A stretch of DNA of 39,236 bases from Lachnospiraceae bacterium (GCA_017622505.1 JAGAQZ010000002.1:1-39236); one strand, 5' to 3'. Positions 7,809 to 16,463 are shown, numbered from the stretch's first letter. The notes: generated from the letters alone by a model not told the origin. Program-made: numbers and translations.

Positions 7809-8382
7809 GTGCCTTGCAAATGGTACGCCCTAATTGAATAATGTGTATGTTATACAGAATCCAATGATCCTTCGGAAGTTTTTTCATTAAATCAAATTCA
7901 ACTTTCGTGGGATCTTCTTCTTTGGTAATGCCAAGTTTCTTACTGATTCTTTTGACGTGGGTATCCACTACCACGCTTGGCTCATTAAAAATATTTCCGC
8001 GGATTACGTTGGCCGTCTTTCTTCCCACGCCTGGCAGGGCGGTTAATTCTTCAAGTCCTGACGGCACTTCTCCGCCGTGCACCTCCATCAGTCTTTTACA
8101 ACAACCGATGATATTTACGGCCTTATTGTGATAAAAACCGGTGGAATGGATGTCCTTCTCCAACTCTTTCACATCCGCTTTGGCAAAAGCTTCCACGCTG
8201 GGATATTTCACAAACAAATCCTTAGTTACGATATTAACCCTCGCATCGGTGCACTGGGCACTTAGAATCGTAGCAATCAAAAGTTGCCACGCGTTCTCGT
8301 GATCTAAATAACATCTGTATTCGGTTCCGTATTCTCCGTCCAAGCGGTCAAGAATCGCCTGAATTCGTTCTTTCTGTGTCAT
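7732..8382 (-). CDS. nth: Endonuclease III
   Basis: This is a DNA glycosylase/AP lyase of base excision repair that removes oxidised pyrimidines. The 216-residue length is typical. The helix-hairpin-helix LPGVGRKTANVI carries the catalytic lysine K122, and VVVDTHVKRIS holds the catalytic aspartate D140. The [4Fe-4S] cluster motif is complete: C189-X6-C196-X2-C199-X5-C205. AAAGGGA precedes the ATG. The 3' end runs 77 bp into the convergent TPR-like gene, so the last residues after the cluster (TQYAKTSKTAK) are encoded in the overlap. Confidence 0.95.
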   Translation of the reverse strand: MTQKERIQAILDRLDGEYGTEYRCYLDHENAWQLLIATILSAQCTDARVNIVTKDLFVKYPSVEAFAKADVKELEKDIHSTGFYHNKAVNIIGCCKRLMEVHGGEVPSGLEELTALPGVGRKTANVIRGNIFNEPSVVVDTHVKRISKKLGITKEEDPTKVEFDLMKKLPKDHWILYNIHIIQLGRTICKAPNPKCQECFLQDLCTQYAKTSKTAK

Positions 8383-8445
8383 ATTGTCCCTTTCATTTAT
8401 CCTTAGGTTTGTCTGATTTTTATATGCAAAATATTCTTAAAATAA

Positions 8446-10209
8446 TCACTCATCCAGCCTTTCGTTTTTAGCATCTTTTATAACGGTAACACCCGCATCT
8501 CCCGTAATCGGATTGCGCTGCTTATAATCAAAGAAGACTGCACCTACATATTCCGCGTTTACCTCTCCGTCCCAGTCCCTCATATCCCAAACTGGATAGC
8601 GGAAGTACTCCAAATGGGTCAGATGCATCATCTGTTTTGCGGTATACTGCGCATAATCTTTTAAAAGCGCCGGTTCACTCTCTTCTTTTTTATAAAAGTT
8701 CCAAACCAAATCTTCCTGCAATTTGCGGTCCTGCAAAAAGCCGGGACGGCTCTTTAATTTCTCGCGAAGATATAAATCGTAAGTCAACAATTCCCTGTAG
8801 ACTTCTTCGTTTGCTCCATCCGTTTCACAGGCAAAATCCAGCAAAACTTCATAGCGATAGCTTCTGGAAGGCGCCTGCACGAAAAAGCCCTTTCTCTCAT
8901 AAAAGTCCGCCAAGGCCTCATACAAAGCAAAGGGCGACGCAAACTGCTTCTCCAAAAATGCAATGGTATGCACAAACTGTCCGCTATTGTGGTAGATTTC
9001 CAGCATCTCCTCCACGCGCTTTAATCCTAACACATCTTCATAGGAAATCCAATTGGTAGATAATACCTCATAGGGCGGATTGCTCTCGTAAACAATGCCG
9101 TACTCCTCGGTTTTCTCGCCGATGTAAGAACCCGACAATACTTTTAAGAAGCCAAGCTGCAAATCATCCGGCTCCATTGCGTAAACTTCATTGAATGAAT
9201 GGATAAAAGATGCCTTATCTTCAAAAGGCAGTCCCACAATCAAATCCAAGTGTAAATGGATATTATGTAACTCTCGTAACCGCGCCACATTTGCTTTTAA
9301 CTTATCCATATCCGTGACGCGACGGATTTCTTCCAATGTCTGTCCGTTGGTGGTTTGTACGCCGATTTCCAACTGTACCTGTCCGGGTCTTAATTTGGAT
9401 AAAAGTGCCAACTCCTCTGCCGTAATAATATCCGCAGCAATCTCAAAATGGAAGTTGGTGATGCCGTTATCGTGTTCATATATGTACTGCCATATCTCTA
9501 TGGCGTGGCTGTGTTTGCAGTTAAAAGTGCGGTCGATAAATTTTACCTGGGGCACTTTATTCTCAAGGAAGAAGTCCAATTCCCTTTTAACCATATCCAT
9601 CGGGCGGAAGCGAACTTGTTTATCGATGGAAGACAGGCAATACGAACAACGGAACGGACAGCCGCGGGAAGTCTCGTAGTAGACGATACGGTTCCGAAAT
9701 TCCTCTTTTAAAAGGTCTCCGTCGGCATACCAAAAAGGAATGTCCGCAAGGTCTAAAATTTGCGGTGCGCCGGTATTAAAGTCACGGGTAACAATGCCGG
9801 GGATGTTATGCAATTCACCTTCCCCATCGTAAAACTCTGCCAATTTATAAAAAGTATATTCACCTTCCCCTGACATAATGCCCGTAACCTGGGGAAATTC
9901 CGCCAGCACTTCCTCTGCGCGGTAACTTACTTCAGGACCACCAAGCCAAATGGGCACGCCGGACAGTAACTTCGCCAAGTCAGGCAGAAGTGCAGAAACC
10001 ATCGCCCAATTCCAGATATAACAGGAAATTGCAATCACATCAGGTTTGCGCAGATAAATATCCCTGCGTATATCTTCGGGACGCTGATTGATGGTGTATT
10101 CCGCGATTTCCACGGCACTTTTGTATTCTCCGGCACAGGCCCTTAAGCTGTAAATTGCCGGATTGGAATGTATGTATTTGGCATTGATGCCGATGAGTAA
10201 AATTTTCAT
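8446..10209 (-). CDS. B12-binding domain radical SAM protein (DUF4080 type)
   Basis: The protein has 587 residues. The N-terminal part resembles a cobalamin-binding domain (ILLIGINAKYIHSNPA, then PDVIAISCYIWN and WLGGPEVS). The radical SAM cluster cysteines are C184, C188 and C191 in RGCPFRCSYCLSS, followed by FIDRTFN, VQTTNG (SAM contacts) and LIVGLPFED. The C-terminal ~200 residues match the layout of the DUF4080 domain found in this clostridial family. The substrate is unknown; members are often linked to methylthio or methyl transfer, which is not shown here. No clear ribosome site precedes the ATG at 10209. Confidence 0.88.
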   Translation of the reverse strand: MKILLIGINAKYIHSNPAIYSLRACAGEYKSAVEIAEYTINQRPEDIRRDIYLRKPDVIAISCYIWNWAMVSALLPDLAKLLSGVPIWLGGPEVSYRAEEVLAEFPQVTGIMSGEGEYTFYKLAEFYDGEGELHNIPGIVTRDFNTGAPQILDLADIPFWYADGDLLKEEFRNRIVYYETSRGCPFRCSYCLSSIDKQVRFRPMDMVKRELDFFLENKVPQVKFIDRTFNCKHSHAIEIWQYIYEHDNGITNFHFEIAADIITAEELALLSKLRPGQVQLEIGVQTTNGQTLEEIRRVTDMDKLKANVARLRELHNIHLHLDLIVGLPFEDKASFIHSFNEVYAMEPDDLQLGFLKVLSGSYIGEKTEEYGIVYESNPPYEVLSTNWISYEDVLGLKRVEEMLEIYHNSGQFVHTIAFLEKQFASPFALYEALADFYERKGFFVQAPSRSYRYEVLLDFACETDGANEEVYRELLTYDLYLREKLKSRPGFLQDRKLQEDLVWNFYKKEESEPALLKDYAQYTAKQMMHLTHLEYFRYPVWDMRDWDGEVNAEYVGAVFFDYKQRNPITGDAGVTVIKDAKNERLDE

Positions 10210-10273
10210 ATATGTATCGTTTTCAATCCTTTATTTTTTCTCACTAGTTTTTAAAAAGTTGCTTGTCATCATT

Positions 10274-11080
10274 TTATCGGCCTTTAATTTCAATACGGTC
10301 CAGAATTCCCTGTACGCCAACATTTCGATGAGTCAGATACATTCTGCAGACATCACTTACAAAGTCTTTATCTAACTTAAGCTTAGACGCAATTTTATCA
10401 ATGCTTGCGCCCTTATCTATGAGATGCATAATCTTCTTCACGGTAGCATAAAGCTCGGCGTTCTTTGGAGTGCTCTCGGCTTGCACTGCCTCAATACTTT
10501 CCAGCACTGCAGTTTTTGCATGCCCGTAAATAATCCGCTTTGGCTTCATGGCAAGAATGCGTTTCCAACTCTCCTGCACCGCAGGTTCATCGTGGACCTC
10601 CAGCTCATACAAGGGATATAAATCTCCCACGAAAACATCGCCGGAATCCAGCACCAGGGAAATACTGTCATCGCTATGCCCCGGCGTTGGTATAATATTG
10701 CCCTCTATACCCAATTCCCTCAAAAAATCCCTGCTGTCTTCAAAAGTTACAAGCCTCTTCTTTTCATCATCCACCGGAACATAATCAAATCTTTTATCCC
10801 TCTCAAAAATATGGTCGGAAGAATGCACATAGTCGTTCTGGTTCTCCATCACAACCACAGTCACACCCTGCTTTGCAAGCTCACCCGCAAGCCCCATATG
10901 GTCCGGATGAAAGTGGGAAACCAGCAGATATTTAACATCCTGCAATTTGATGCCCTGCTCACCCAAGGCTTTGCACATCTTCATAAAAGTGCCCGCCCAG
11001 CCGGTATCGAACATCAACAGCCCTTTCTCGCCGGAAATAATATATGTATTTGTATTGTCATAATGTAATTCGCAAATCAT
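10274..11080 (-). CDS. MBL-fold metallo-hydrolase
   Basis: The protein has 268 residues. The metal-binding motif SHFHPDHMG gives H56, H58, D60 and H61. IPTPGHSDDS (third ligand), GDVFVGDLYPL (bridging Asp) and IIYGHAKT (last His) follow in order, so all metal ligands are present. About the last 50 residues resemble a small helix-turn-helix (IDKIASKLKLDKDFVSDVCRMYL). The substrate cannot be told; it may be a hydrolase of a lactone or thioester as in related glyoxalase-II-like proteins. No strong ribosome site is seen at the ATG. Confidence 0.85.
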   Translation of the reverse strand: MICELHYDNTNTYIISGEKGLLMFDTGWAGTFMKMCKALGEQGIKLQDVKYLLVSHFHPDHMGLAGELAKQGVTVVVMENQNDYVHSSDHIFERDKRFDYVPVDDEKKRLVTFEDSRDFLRELGIEGNIIPTPGHSDDSISLVLDSGDVFVGDLYPLYELEVHDEPAVQESWKRILAMKPKRIIYGHAKTAVLESIEAVQAESTPKNAELYATVKKIMHLIDKGASIDKIASKLKLDKDFVSDVCRMYLTHRNVGVQGILDRIEIKGR

Positions 11081-11174
11081 AGCACAATTTTACCATTAAA
11101 ACATAATCCCGATTATAACTTGTATTCTTTAATATAATAATACATTCCGGGGTTAACAAACAACCACTTTTATC

Positions 11175-11288
11175 CGATATATATCGTAACAAGGAAGTTT
11201 TTATTTATCGCACGGAAGCAGGATAAATATTTTAAATATGCTTTATTTTCGTGCCACTTGTTTCCATTTACAAGTGGCTGTATTTTTT
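11175..11288 (+). promoter_or_regulatory. Structured leader with palindrome and terminator upstream of the coiled-coil gene
   Basis: A perfect palindrome CGATATATATCG lies at 11175-11186. Downstream, GCACGGAA (11210-11217) can pair with TTTCGTGC (11247-11254), with an AT-rich inner hairpin. It is followed by a strong terminator-like hairpin GCCACTTGT/ACAAGTGGC (11253-11261 with 11270-11278) and TGTATTTTTT. The two hairpins overlap by 2 nt. This could be an attenuator leader or a short noncoding RNA with its own terminator. It matches no riboswitch consensus I can recall. Confidence 0.5.
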
Positions 11289-11350
11289 CATCGGAATCAA
11301 ATCCGAACTATATGGCGTACTTTTATCCCTGCTTCAGAAAGGATTATTTT

Positions 11351-11944
11351 ATGAAGATTGAACAGGTGCGGTCTGCCTATAGTTACCAGATTAAATCATA
11401 TAACGAACAAATTCATCTGCTGACAGAGAAGAAACAGAAGCTGGACGAACAGATTAAAAAAGATCCAAACGGCCAGGCTCTCTGGGGCGACGAGGCTGCT
11501 ACTTTGGAATTGACCATCAACAAACTGGACGAAAAGAATTCCCAGTACAAGGACTATATGGAAAAGTTGATGGAGCAACATACCGCCATTGCCAATATGG
11601 AAGTTGCCAAGCAACAGGGTGACGCAATGGCCGAAGGCATGGAAGATATGGGTAAAATTATGGAAGTTGCCCGTCGCATTATGAAGGGTGACATCGTTCC
11701 CCCTTCCGACGAACGCAGACTGATGGAATTCGATGATGAACTGTATCAGGCTGCCAAAAACATCGGCAGAATGAGACAACGATTGGAAGAACAGAAGGAA
11801 CACGAATCCCTTTGGGAAGACGAAGAACCCAAGGAATACGCGGATCCTATGGAAGTAGCCGATAACTCGGAAGCTTTTGGAGCAGGTCCGGAAATCGTAT
11901 CCGTAGAGGAAACAATGGCATCGGTTGAGGTGCCCACCGAATAA
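11351..11944 (+). CDS. Coiled-coil protein of unknown function
   Basis: The protein has 197 residues. It begins MKIEQVRSAYSYQIKSYNEQ and is almost entirely charged helix through residue ~150, with heptad-like spacing of Leu and Ile, so it is a cytoplasmic coiled coil. The C-terminus is acidic. No signal peptide or TM segment is seen. The ATG at 11351 has AAAGGA 7 nt upstream; the frame extends further upstream to 11258, but that part crosses the terminator-like hairpin and is unlikely. It is the only plus-strand gene in its neighbourhood and is preceded by a structured leader. No family is recognised. Confidence 0.8.
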   Translation: MKIEQVRSAYSYQIKSYNEQIHLLTEKKQKLDEQIKKDPNGQALWGDEAATLELTINKLDEKNSQYKDYMEKLMEQHTAIANMEVAKQQGDAMAEGMEDMGKIMEVARRIMKGDIVPPSDERRLMEFDDELYQAAKNIGRMRQRLEEQKEHESLWEDEEPKEYADPMEVADNSEAFGAGPEIVSVEETMASVEVPTE

Positions 11945-11970
11945 GCATTCTGTTTGATTAATATAAATTA

Positions 11971-12052
11971 AGAGTTCTTGCCGGAACTCTTCGCGCGCGA
12001 GCGGTATTGCGTAGCAATAAACTACATTTCCGCGAGCTGCGCATTCAAAAAG
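11971..12052. repeat. REP-like structured element, copy A
   Basis: A hairpin AGAGTTC/GAACTCT (11971-11977 with 11984-11990) is followed by GCGCGCGAGCGG...CCGCGAGCTGCGC. The 60 nt 11993-12052 align without gaps with 23393-23452, with 9 differences. In both copies the first hairpin has a different sequence but keeps AGA...TCT pairing. Both end in AAAAAG at a terminator stem. Confidence 0.75.
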
Positions 12053-12093
12053 ACTGTGGTAATTAAGCTACTTGTGCTCAATGCCACAGTCTT
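12050..12093. terminator. Bidirectional-type terminator between convergent genes
   Basis: The stem AAGACTGTGG/CCACAGTCTT (12050-12059 with 12084-12093) has a 24-nt loop. It has T-rich sequence on the plus side (CTTTTGCTTT) and TTTTT on the minus side. It lies between the coiled-coil gene and the anti-sigma gene and can serve both. Confidence 0.75.
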
Positions 12094-12147
12094 TTGCTTT
12101 GTTATCATAATCTGCTACATCAGTTTCAAACAAGCGTAGCACCGGTA

Positions 12148-12855
12148 TTATAAGCTAAACTCACACACCCAATATCCCTTAATCGGCAAGTCCTGATCCG
12201 CCTTAGCACTGCCAACAAATTCGGTAATGATAAGTTTATAGTTTCCGCTCTCAAGTTCGTCCAAAGGTAGCTTACAACTCACTATACCATCTGCAATACC
12301 GGCTTTTTCATTGGATGTTCCTTCCACTAAAGTCTTTCCTTCCGCATTCACAATAGAGTATGCTTGAACGCCTACGCTATCCAGAAATGCATAGGGTGCC
12401 TCCCCTGCTTTTAAGAAAACTACATCTACGACGATACTATCGCCGCTTACCGTTGCACTCACTTCAATCTCTTCGGTAGCCTGCTCATAGGTCATTCCTA
12501 CAACAGCACCATCCCAGCGGGTTACATCCGCAAAAAATCCTTCCAACTTACCGCTTCCGGCCATAACCGTAACACCGCCAAGTCCCAAGCATAAAGCGAC
12601 TGCTGCCGCCACCGTAGCGATGCGGCTCCACTTTCTTGCGCTCGCAGTATGAGTTTTATTTTGAACCGTTCTTTCAGTTGTTTTGTTCTCAACAACACTA
12701 TTATCGATAGCTGCTTTACCTTCTATGTCCATTATTTTCATATCTATATTCTCCTTTTCCAATCCTGCATTTCTGCAGTTCTCTACTATTCTCGCCTTCA
12801 TCTCATCAGGCATTGTAATCTCTTTTATCTCTTCTTTTAAAAGGGTTCTTTCCAT
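12148..12855 (-). CDS. Anti-sigma factor-like membrane protein of the adjacent ECF sigma factor
   Basis: The protein has 235 residues. The cytoplasmic N-terminal ~76 residues are charged and are followed by one TM segment (about 77-98, ATVAAAVALCLGLGGVTVMAG) and an extracytoplasmic domain of ~135 residues. This is the layout of DUF4179-type anti-sigma factors of clostridial ECF systems. Its ATG starts one base after the TAG of the sigma gene, and the ribosome site AAAGGAG lies in the sigma gene's last codons, so the two are tightly coupled. It presumably holds the sigma factor at the membrane until a signal is sensed; the signal is unknown. Confidence 0.8.
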   Translation of the reverse strand: MERTLLKEEIKEITMPDEMKARIVENCRNAGLEKENIDMKIMDIEGKAAIDNSVVENKTTERTVQNKTHTASARKWSRIATVAAAVALCLGLGGVTVMAGSGKLEGFFADVTRWDGAVVGMTYEQATEEIEVSATVSGDSIVVDVVFLKAGEAPYAFLDSVGVQAYSIVNAEGKTLVEGTSNEKAGIADGIVSCKLPLDELESGNYKLIITEFVGSAKADQDLPIKGYWVCEFSL

Positions 12856-12856
12856 C

Positions 12857-13348
12857 CTACATATACTCCTTTCGATATACTTCCTTAAGCAGCTTCCGCC
12901 CCTTTTGCAGGCGCATTTTAACGGCGGAAGGGGTCTTGCCTACCATCTTTGCAATGTCTTTGACCGGGTACTCTTCCACATAATGAAGAATCAACACCAG
13001 CCTGAATTTCTCGGGCAGGGTCATAAGCGCCTCTAATATACCGCTGTTTTCGCCGTCACTGCTTTTATATTCATAAATATCCGTATCTTCCGCTAAAGGG
13101 TGCTTTGCCCGGAAGCGAAGTAAGTCCTTGCACTGATTGCCCGCTACCGTAAGAAGCCACGCCTTCCTATGCTCCTCACTGGTGAAAGCAGGGGCTTTGC
13201 GGTAGTATTTTAACATGGTCTCCTGCAGGGCGTCCTCTGCGTCCGCACTGTTTCCAAGCATTACAAGACACAATCGAAAAAGCATATTGCCATAGGTTTC
13301 CATCACCCATTCCAAATCATCGGCCGGCCGCGCCAATGTCTCTTTCAT
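12857..13348 (-). CDS. ECF-type RNA polymerase sigma factor
   Basis: The protein has 163 residues, right for a group IV (ECF) sigma factor. Region 2 is seen in LFRLCLVMLGNSADAEDALQETMLKYYRK and HRKAWLLTVAGNQCKDLLR; region 4 in LMTLPEKFRLVLILHYVEEYPVKDIAKMVGKTPSAVKMRLQKGRKLLKE, with a helix-turn-helix for -35 recognition. GGAGG precedes the ATG. A TATAAT-like box lies upstream at 13399-13404 without a good -35, and an ACACG/CGTGT inverted repeat lies between it and the gene. Its targets could include the GAAAC/CGTG motifs near 17.0 and 19.2 kb; that link is inference. Confidence 0.92.
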   Translation of the reverse strand: MKETLARPADDLEWVMETYGNMLFRLCLVMLGNSADAEDALQETMLKYYRKAPAFTSEEHRKAWLLTVAGNQCKDLLRFRAKHPLAEDTDIYEYKSSDGENSGILEALMTLPEKFRLVLILHYVEEYPVKDIAKMVGKTPSAVKMRLQKGRKLLKEVYRKEYM

Positions 13349-13439
13349 ACTCCCGACCTCCTTTCACCTATAACACGTATGAAGGGCGTGTTTGGTCAAT
13401 TATACTATAAAAAATATATCCCGAAGGAAGAATTCTATA

Positions 13440-13478
13440 AATATAAAAACACCCGTCTTTGATAAAGACAGGTGTTTC
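13440..13478 (-). terminator. Terminator of the solute-binding-like lipoprotein gene (duplicated type)
   Basis: The stem AAACACC/GGTGTTT (13447-13453 with 13471-13477) extends inward by TCTTT/AAAGA pairs with a short loop. A T-run follows on the minus strand. An almost identical hairpin occurs at 17026-17061 after another large minus-strand gene. Confidence 0.85.
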
Positions 13479-13500
13479 AATCCTGATAAAAGCTACAAAA

Positions 13501-15744
13501 TCACTCCTCTAATGCAATACTTAATCGATTCTCCAGCATTTCGCAGGTTTCATCAATATTTCTTTCTCCGTTCAAATAATATTGCACCTCTTCACTTAAA
13601 ATTGTCATATACTCTTCATCCATAGGCTCAATATATACAGAAGATGCAATCATATCCTTCATCCGCGCCGCTTCTTCCTCACTTACACTACTAATCTCCA
13701 TTACCACACCGTTCACCCCATAAGAATTAGAACCTACAAGAATCTGATTTCCAAACCGGTCCGTATAATTTTCAGTGGCTGTAAGACGAATCATCCAATC
13801 TTCCCAAGCACCTTTTAATACCGGCAGTTCCGTTTCACCAAACCAGCGGCTATACATTTCTTCGCCGAAAATATAATCCATAAAGGCATACATTCCTTCC
13901 TTTTGGTCTGAATAAGATGTAATGCCAAACTCCATCATACTCGGAACCAATACAGGTCCCTCTGCCCCGTAACTGTCGCACACAAATGCATTATCAAAGA
14001 GATACTCATAAAAGAAATAGGAATAGGGCATCACGATATCGCCCTGTATGCTGATTGCGCGTCCCTCCATCACTGCCAAACTGCTGTCTGCAGGCGTAGC
14101 ATTTGTACTGTTTTCTTCTTTTATCACCTCTAAAAGTGTTACAAATTCTTCATCTAAATGCAGTTCACCATTTTCTTCGTCAATAAATCTGTCTCCGGAG
14201 TAGCGCATCAGTTGCATAAAATTGCCTTCGGCATCTCCGTCGGCAAACAAAACCTTGCCCTCCGCCGTTAAGCTGCTATAATCAGACAATCCCGCAAGAC
14301 CGACGTTTTCCTCTGTCATAAAACCTACCACTGAAAATTCCGGATAAACCGAATAGATTTTACCATTTTCATCTTGCATATTTTCCCAGATAAAGGGTTC
14401 AAAATCATCGGCAGTCACTACGTGTCCGCTTTCAAAGTACTCGTTTAAATCCAGCAAAACGTCATTCTCAATCAAATCACTTTTATCCATACCATACAAA
14501 AGAATGGCATCCGCTTCCTTATTTACCGCCACATCCAAATACAGGGCATTCCACGCATCCTTAGGGTCTTCATACTTATCACAATATTCAATCAATTCAA
14601 TATAGTATTCTTCCGACGTATTGTTAAACGCCAGCGCCGTCTGATTTAAATTAGGCGGAATCATATATCCCGCTATTTGTATGGTTTCTTTTCCTTCACC
14701 GGCAGAATAGCTGACCGCCTCTTCAGATGCCTGAAAGTAATAGTATTCTTCCGCTAAATCAGCTATATTGAAATATTCCACGACATAATTTCCATTGCCG
14801 TCAGATACAACCCAATGTACATACTCCCCAACCAATCCCGCAGTTTCAAAATCAAGTACTTTATATCCTACTCCATCTTTTACACCAATTAAATGAGAGG
14901 GTACAATCACATTTCCGTTGTCATCTTTTATGATTTCACTTACATAGTAGAAATCGTAATCATCATCTCCTGGATAGACAAGGACATTGTCCGGCAATTC
15001 CTCCCAAGATAATTTGAAGACATAATCTATAAGTGTTAATCCGTTCTCCGGAAGATACTGATAAAAAGCATCCCTGCCGTCTGCCAACATACAGGAATTG
15101 TCCAAATGGGGATAAATCTTCCACCTATCTTCAGCCACTTCCACCGATACCAAATTTAAATCATAATCAAACACCAGTAATATGTCTTCGTGTCTGAGTA
15201 ATGTAGTATAAAAATAATTCTCATCGCCAAAAATCATCTGCGGTCCTTCAAAAACAACACCTTCAGGCAAATCCAATGTTGTACCGTCCTTGCTAATCAA
15301 CTCTCGTGTGTTAAAATCATACAGATAAATTATATTACTTTCCAAATCCATGAGAATTACTTCATTATTTCTGCTGATTGTCCCGCGATATACGGTATCA
15401 TCCGGCACTTCTCCATCCGTAAGTATCTGTTCCAACTCACCGCTTTCATAATGATAAATGTAAAAATCATTGTATGAAGTAGTGCCTTCACTTATTGCAC
15501 CTATTCTTGCCCAATCGTTTATCAGACACACTTCCCGGTTGGAACTCATAATATCTCTTGTAATATTATCATCTGCACTTCTTTCCGCATCAATACGACT
15601 TGTAACATTGCTATCCGCAACCGAAAACATATAGGTACGGGTAAATTGATTGTAATTCTCCGCAGTTTCAAACGGGTCTTTGGAGCAGCCTGACAAACTT
15701 ACTGCAAAAATTAATATCGTTACTAAATATAAGGTTTTCTTCAT
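13501..15744 (-). CDS. Large lipoprotein with C-terminal solute-binding-like domain
   Basis: The protein has 747 residues from the chosen start. The signal peptide MKKTLYLVTILIFAVSLSG ends in a lipobox with Cys (LSGC), so it is a membrane-anchored lipoprotein. The first half has repeated beta-strand segments with sequence such as YDFNTRELISKDG and VFDYDLNLVSVEV, resembling a beta-propeller. From about residue 370 on it resembles an ABC-type extracellular solute-binding protein (QTALAFNNTSEEYYIELIEY, then NVGLAGLSDYSS). No permease is adjacent. AGAGGA lies about 8 nt before the ATG. A strong promoter and palindrome lie upstream. The ligand is unknown. Confidence 0.78.
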   Translation of the reverse strand: MKKTLYLVTILIFAVSLSGCSKDPFETAENYNQFTRTYMFSVADSNVTSRIDAERSADDNITRDIMSSNREVCLINDWARIGAISEGTTSYNDFYIYHYESGELEQILTDGEVPDDTVYRGTISRNNEVILMDLESNIIYLYDFNTRELISKDGTTLDLPEGVVFEGPQMIFGDENYFYTTLLRHEDILLVFDYDLNLVSVEVAEDRWKIYPHLDNSCMLADGRDAFYQYLPENGLTLIDYVFKLSWEELPDNVLVYPGDDDYDFYYVSEIIKDDNGNVIVPSHLIGVKDGVGYKVLDFETAGLVGEYVHWVVSDGNGNYVVEYFNIADLAEEYYYFQASEEAVSYSAGEGKETIQIAGYMIPPNLNQTALAFNNTSEEYYIELIEYCDKYEDPKDAWNALYLDVAVNKEADAILLYGMDKSDLIENDVLLDLNEYFESGHVVTADDFEPFIWENMQDENGKIYSVYPEFSVVGFMTEENVGLAGLSDYSSLTAEGKVLFADGDAEGNFMQLMRYSGDRFIDEENGELHLDEEFVTLLEVIKEENSTNATPADSSLAVMEGRAISIQGDIVMPYSYFFYEYLFDNAFVCDSYGAEGPVLVPSMMEFGITSYSDQKEGMYAFMDYIFGEEMYSRWFGETELPVLKGAWEDWMIRLTATENYTDRFGNQILVGSNSYGVNGVVMEISSVSEEEAARMKDMIASSVYIEPMDEEYMTILSEEVQYYLNGERNIDETCEMLENRLSIALEE

Positions 15745-15796
15745 TACACATTCCTCTTTAAAACTCTCTTTTAAATATGAAATACGCGCGCGCCCA

Positions 15797-15849
15797 AACT
15801 GTATCACTTTATTTGATACAGTTATAGCATTAAATTCTTATGAAGTCAA
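15797..15849 (-). promoter_or_regulatory. Promoter with overlapping palindromic operator for the lipoprotein gene
   Basis: On the minus strand TTGACT (15844-15849), a 17-bp spacer and TATAAC (15821-15826, with TGC just before it) form a good housekeeping promoter. A perfect 10-bp inverted repeat AACTGTATCA/TGATACAGTT (15797-15806 with 15814-15823) starts inside the -10 box and covers the start site. This is a typical place for a repressor to act. Confidence 0.75.
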
Positions 15850-15926
15850 TCCTAACGTTTTTGTATACTTTGCACATAGACGCTTCCTTTTAATCACTGT
15901 TATCCTTACTTTAGAGAGATAGAAAG

Positions 15927-15980
15927 ATGAACAACAATTCTATGAGTGACAAGAAACTTGTTATTATTACAATTGAATAA
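15927..15980 (+). pseudogene. 17-codon deletion remnant of the 61-aa gene at 18464
   Basis: The peptide MNNNSMSDKKLVIITIE keeps the first 14 and last 3 residues of the 61-aa protein at 18464. The 37 nt before the ATG match those before 18464 (TTAATCACTGTTATCCTTAC...). The missing 132 bp (44 codons) sit between two ATTAC repeats in the intact gene, which explains an in-frame deletion by slippage or recombination. The ribosome site region and terminator remain. It may be an inert remnant, or a functional peptide if the stretch kept is the useful part. Confidence 0.7.
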
Positions 15981-15984
15981 ACGT

Positions 15985-16014
15985 GAAAGCACCGCCCATA
16001 CGAGCGGTGCTTTC
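15985..16014. terminator. Terminator after the remnant gene
   Basis: A perfect 11-bp stem GAAAGCACCGC/GCGGTGCTTTC (15985-15995 with 16004-16014) is followed by TTCCTTTTTA on the plus strand. It also lies after the minus-strand gene at 16038 and can serve both directions. The same CCGC/GCGG stem type occurs at 18655-18682. Confidence 0.85.
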
Positions 16015-16037
16015 TTCCTTTTTATACATAAAATATT

Positions 16038-16442
16038 TTATCGGTATTGATTGTCGCTTACATACAACCTTACATATTCATCATCTATCGTTAATCCGGC
16101 CTGTTTGTCATAATTGATTACAAACGTTTTCACAGACTCACCATTGCTGTTATAAACATCACCACTTTGAACGCTGAGTGTCGTTTCGCCTTCATGGGTA
16201 ATATCTTCTATTTCTAAGGTTGCGCTTCCGATGCAGATGGTATCACCCTTCAAATACTCTTCTTCAGAAATAAAACCATCTTCTGATGCCTGCAATCCGT
16301 TATCTACAACAATGGTTGCCCATGTATTTGTATCCGTATAATAATTAATATATTTAATCATAATTACAGCCAATCCGCCTAATAAAACGCAAATTACAGC
16401 CGCAATAATCGACACAATTTTAATTACTTTTTTACTTTTCAT
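16038..16442 (-). CDS. Small single-pass membrane protein, paralog of the one at 18719
   Basis: The protein has 134 residues: a short basic N-terminus (MKSKK), one TM helix (about 6-31), then an extracellular domain. It shares with 18719-19126 the motifs NTxTWAT, EYLxGDTIxxG, VQSG and a C-terminal basic-aromatic end (YR/YQ). Both proteins have the same order and length. AAGGAG lies about 10 nt before the ATG. It follows the YcxB-like gene with 21 bp between them, so it is in the same transcript. No function is known to me; it could be a small surface or sensor protein. Confidence 0.8.
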   Translation of the reverse strand: MKSKKVIKIVSIIAAVICVLLGGLAVIMIKYINYYTDTNTWATIVVDNGLQASEDGFISEEEYLKGDTICIGSATLEIEDITHEGETTLSVQSGDVYNSNGESVKTFVINYDKQAGLTIDDEYVRLYVSDNQYR

Positions 16443-16463
16443 ATATTACTTTCTCCTTCTGTT

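Noticed and set aside
13399..13427. A housekeeping promoter for the sigma operon
   Set aside because: A TATAAT is present, but the sequence 17 bp upstream (CCTTCG) is no -35 box, so a complete promoter is not supported.
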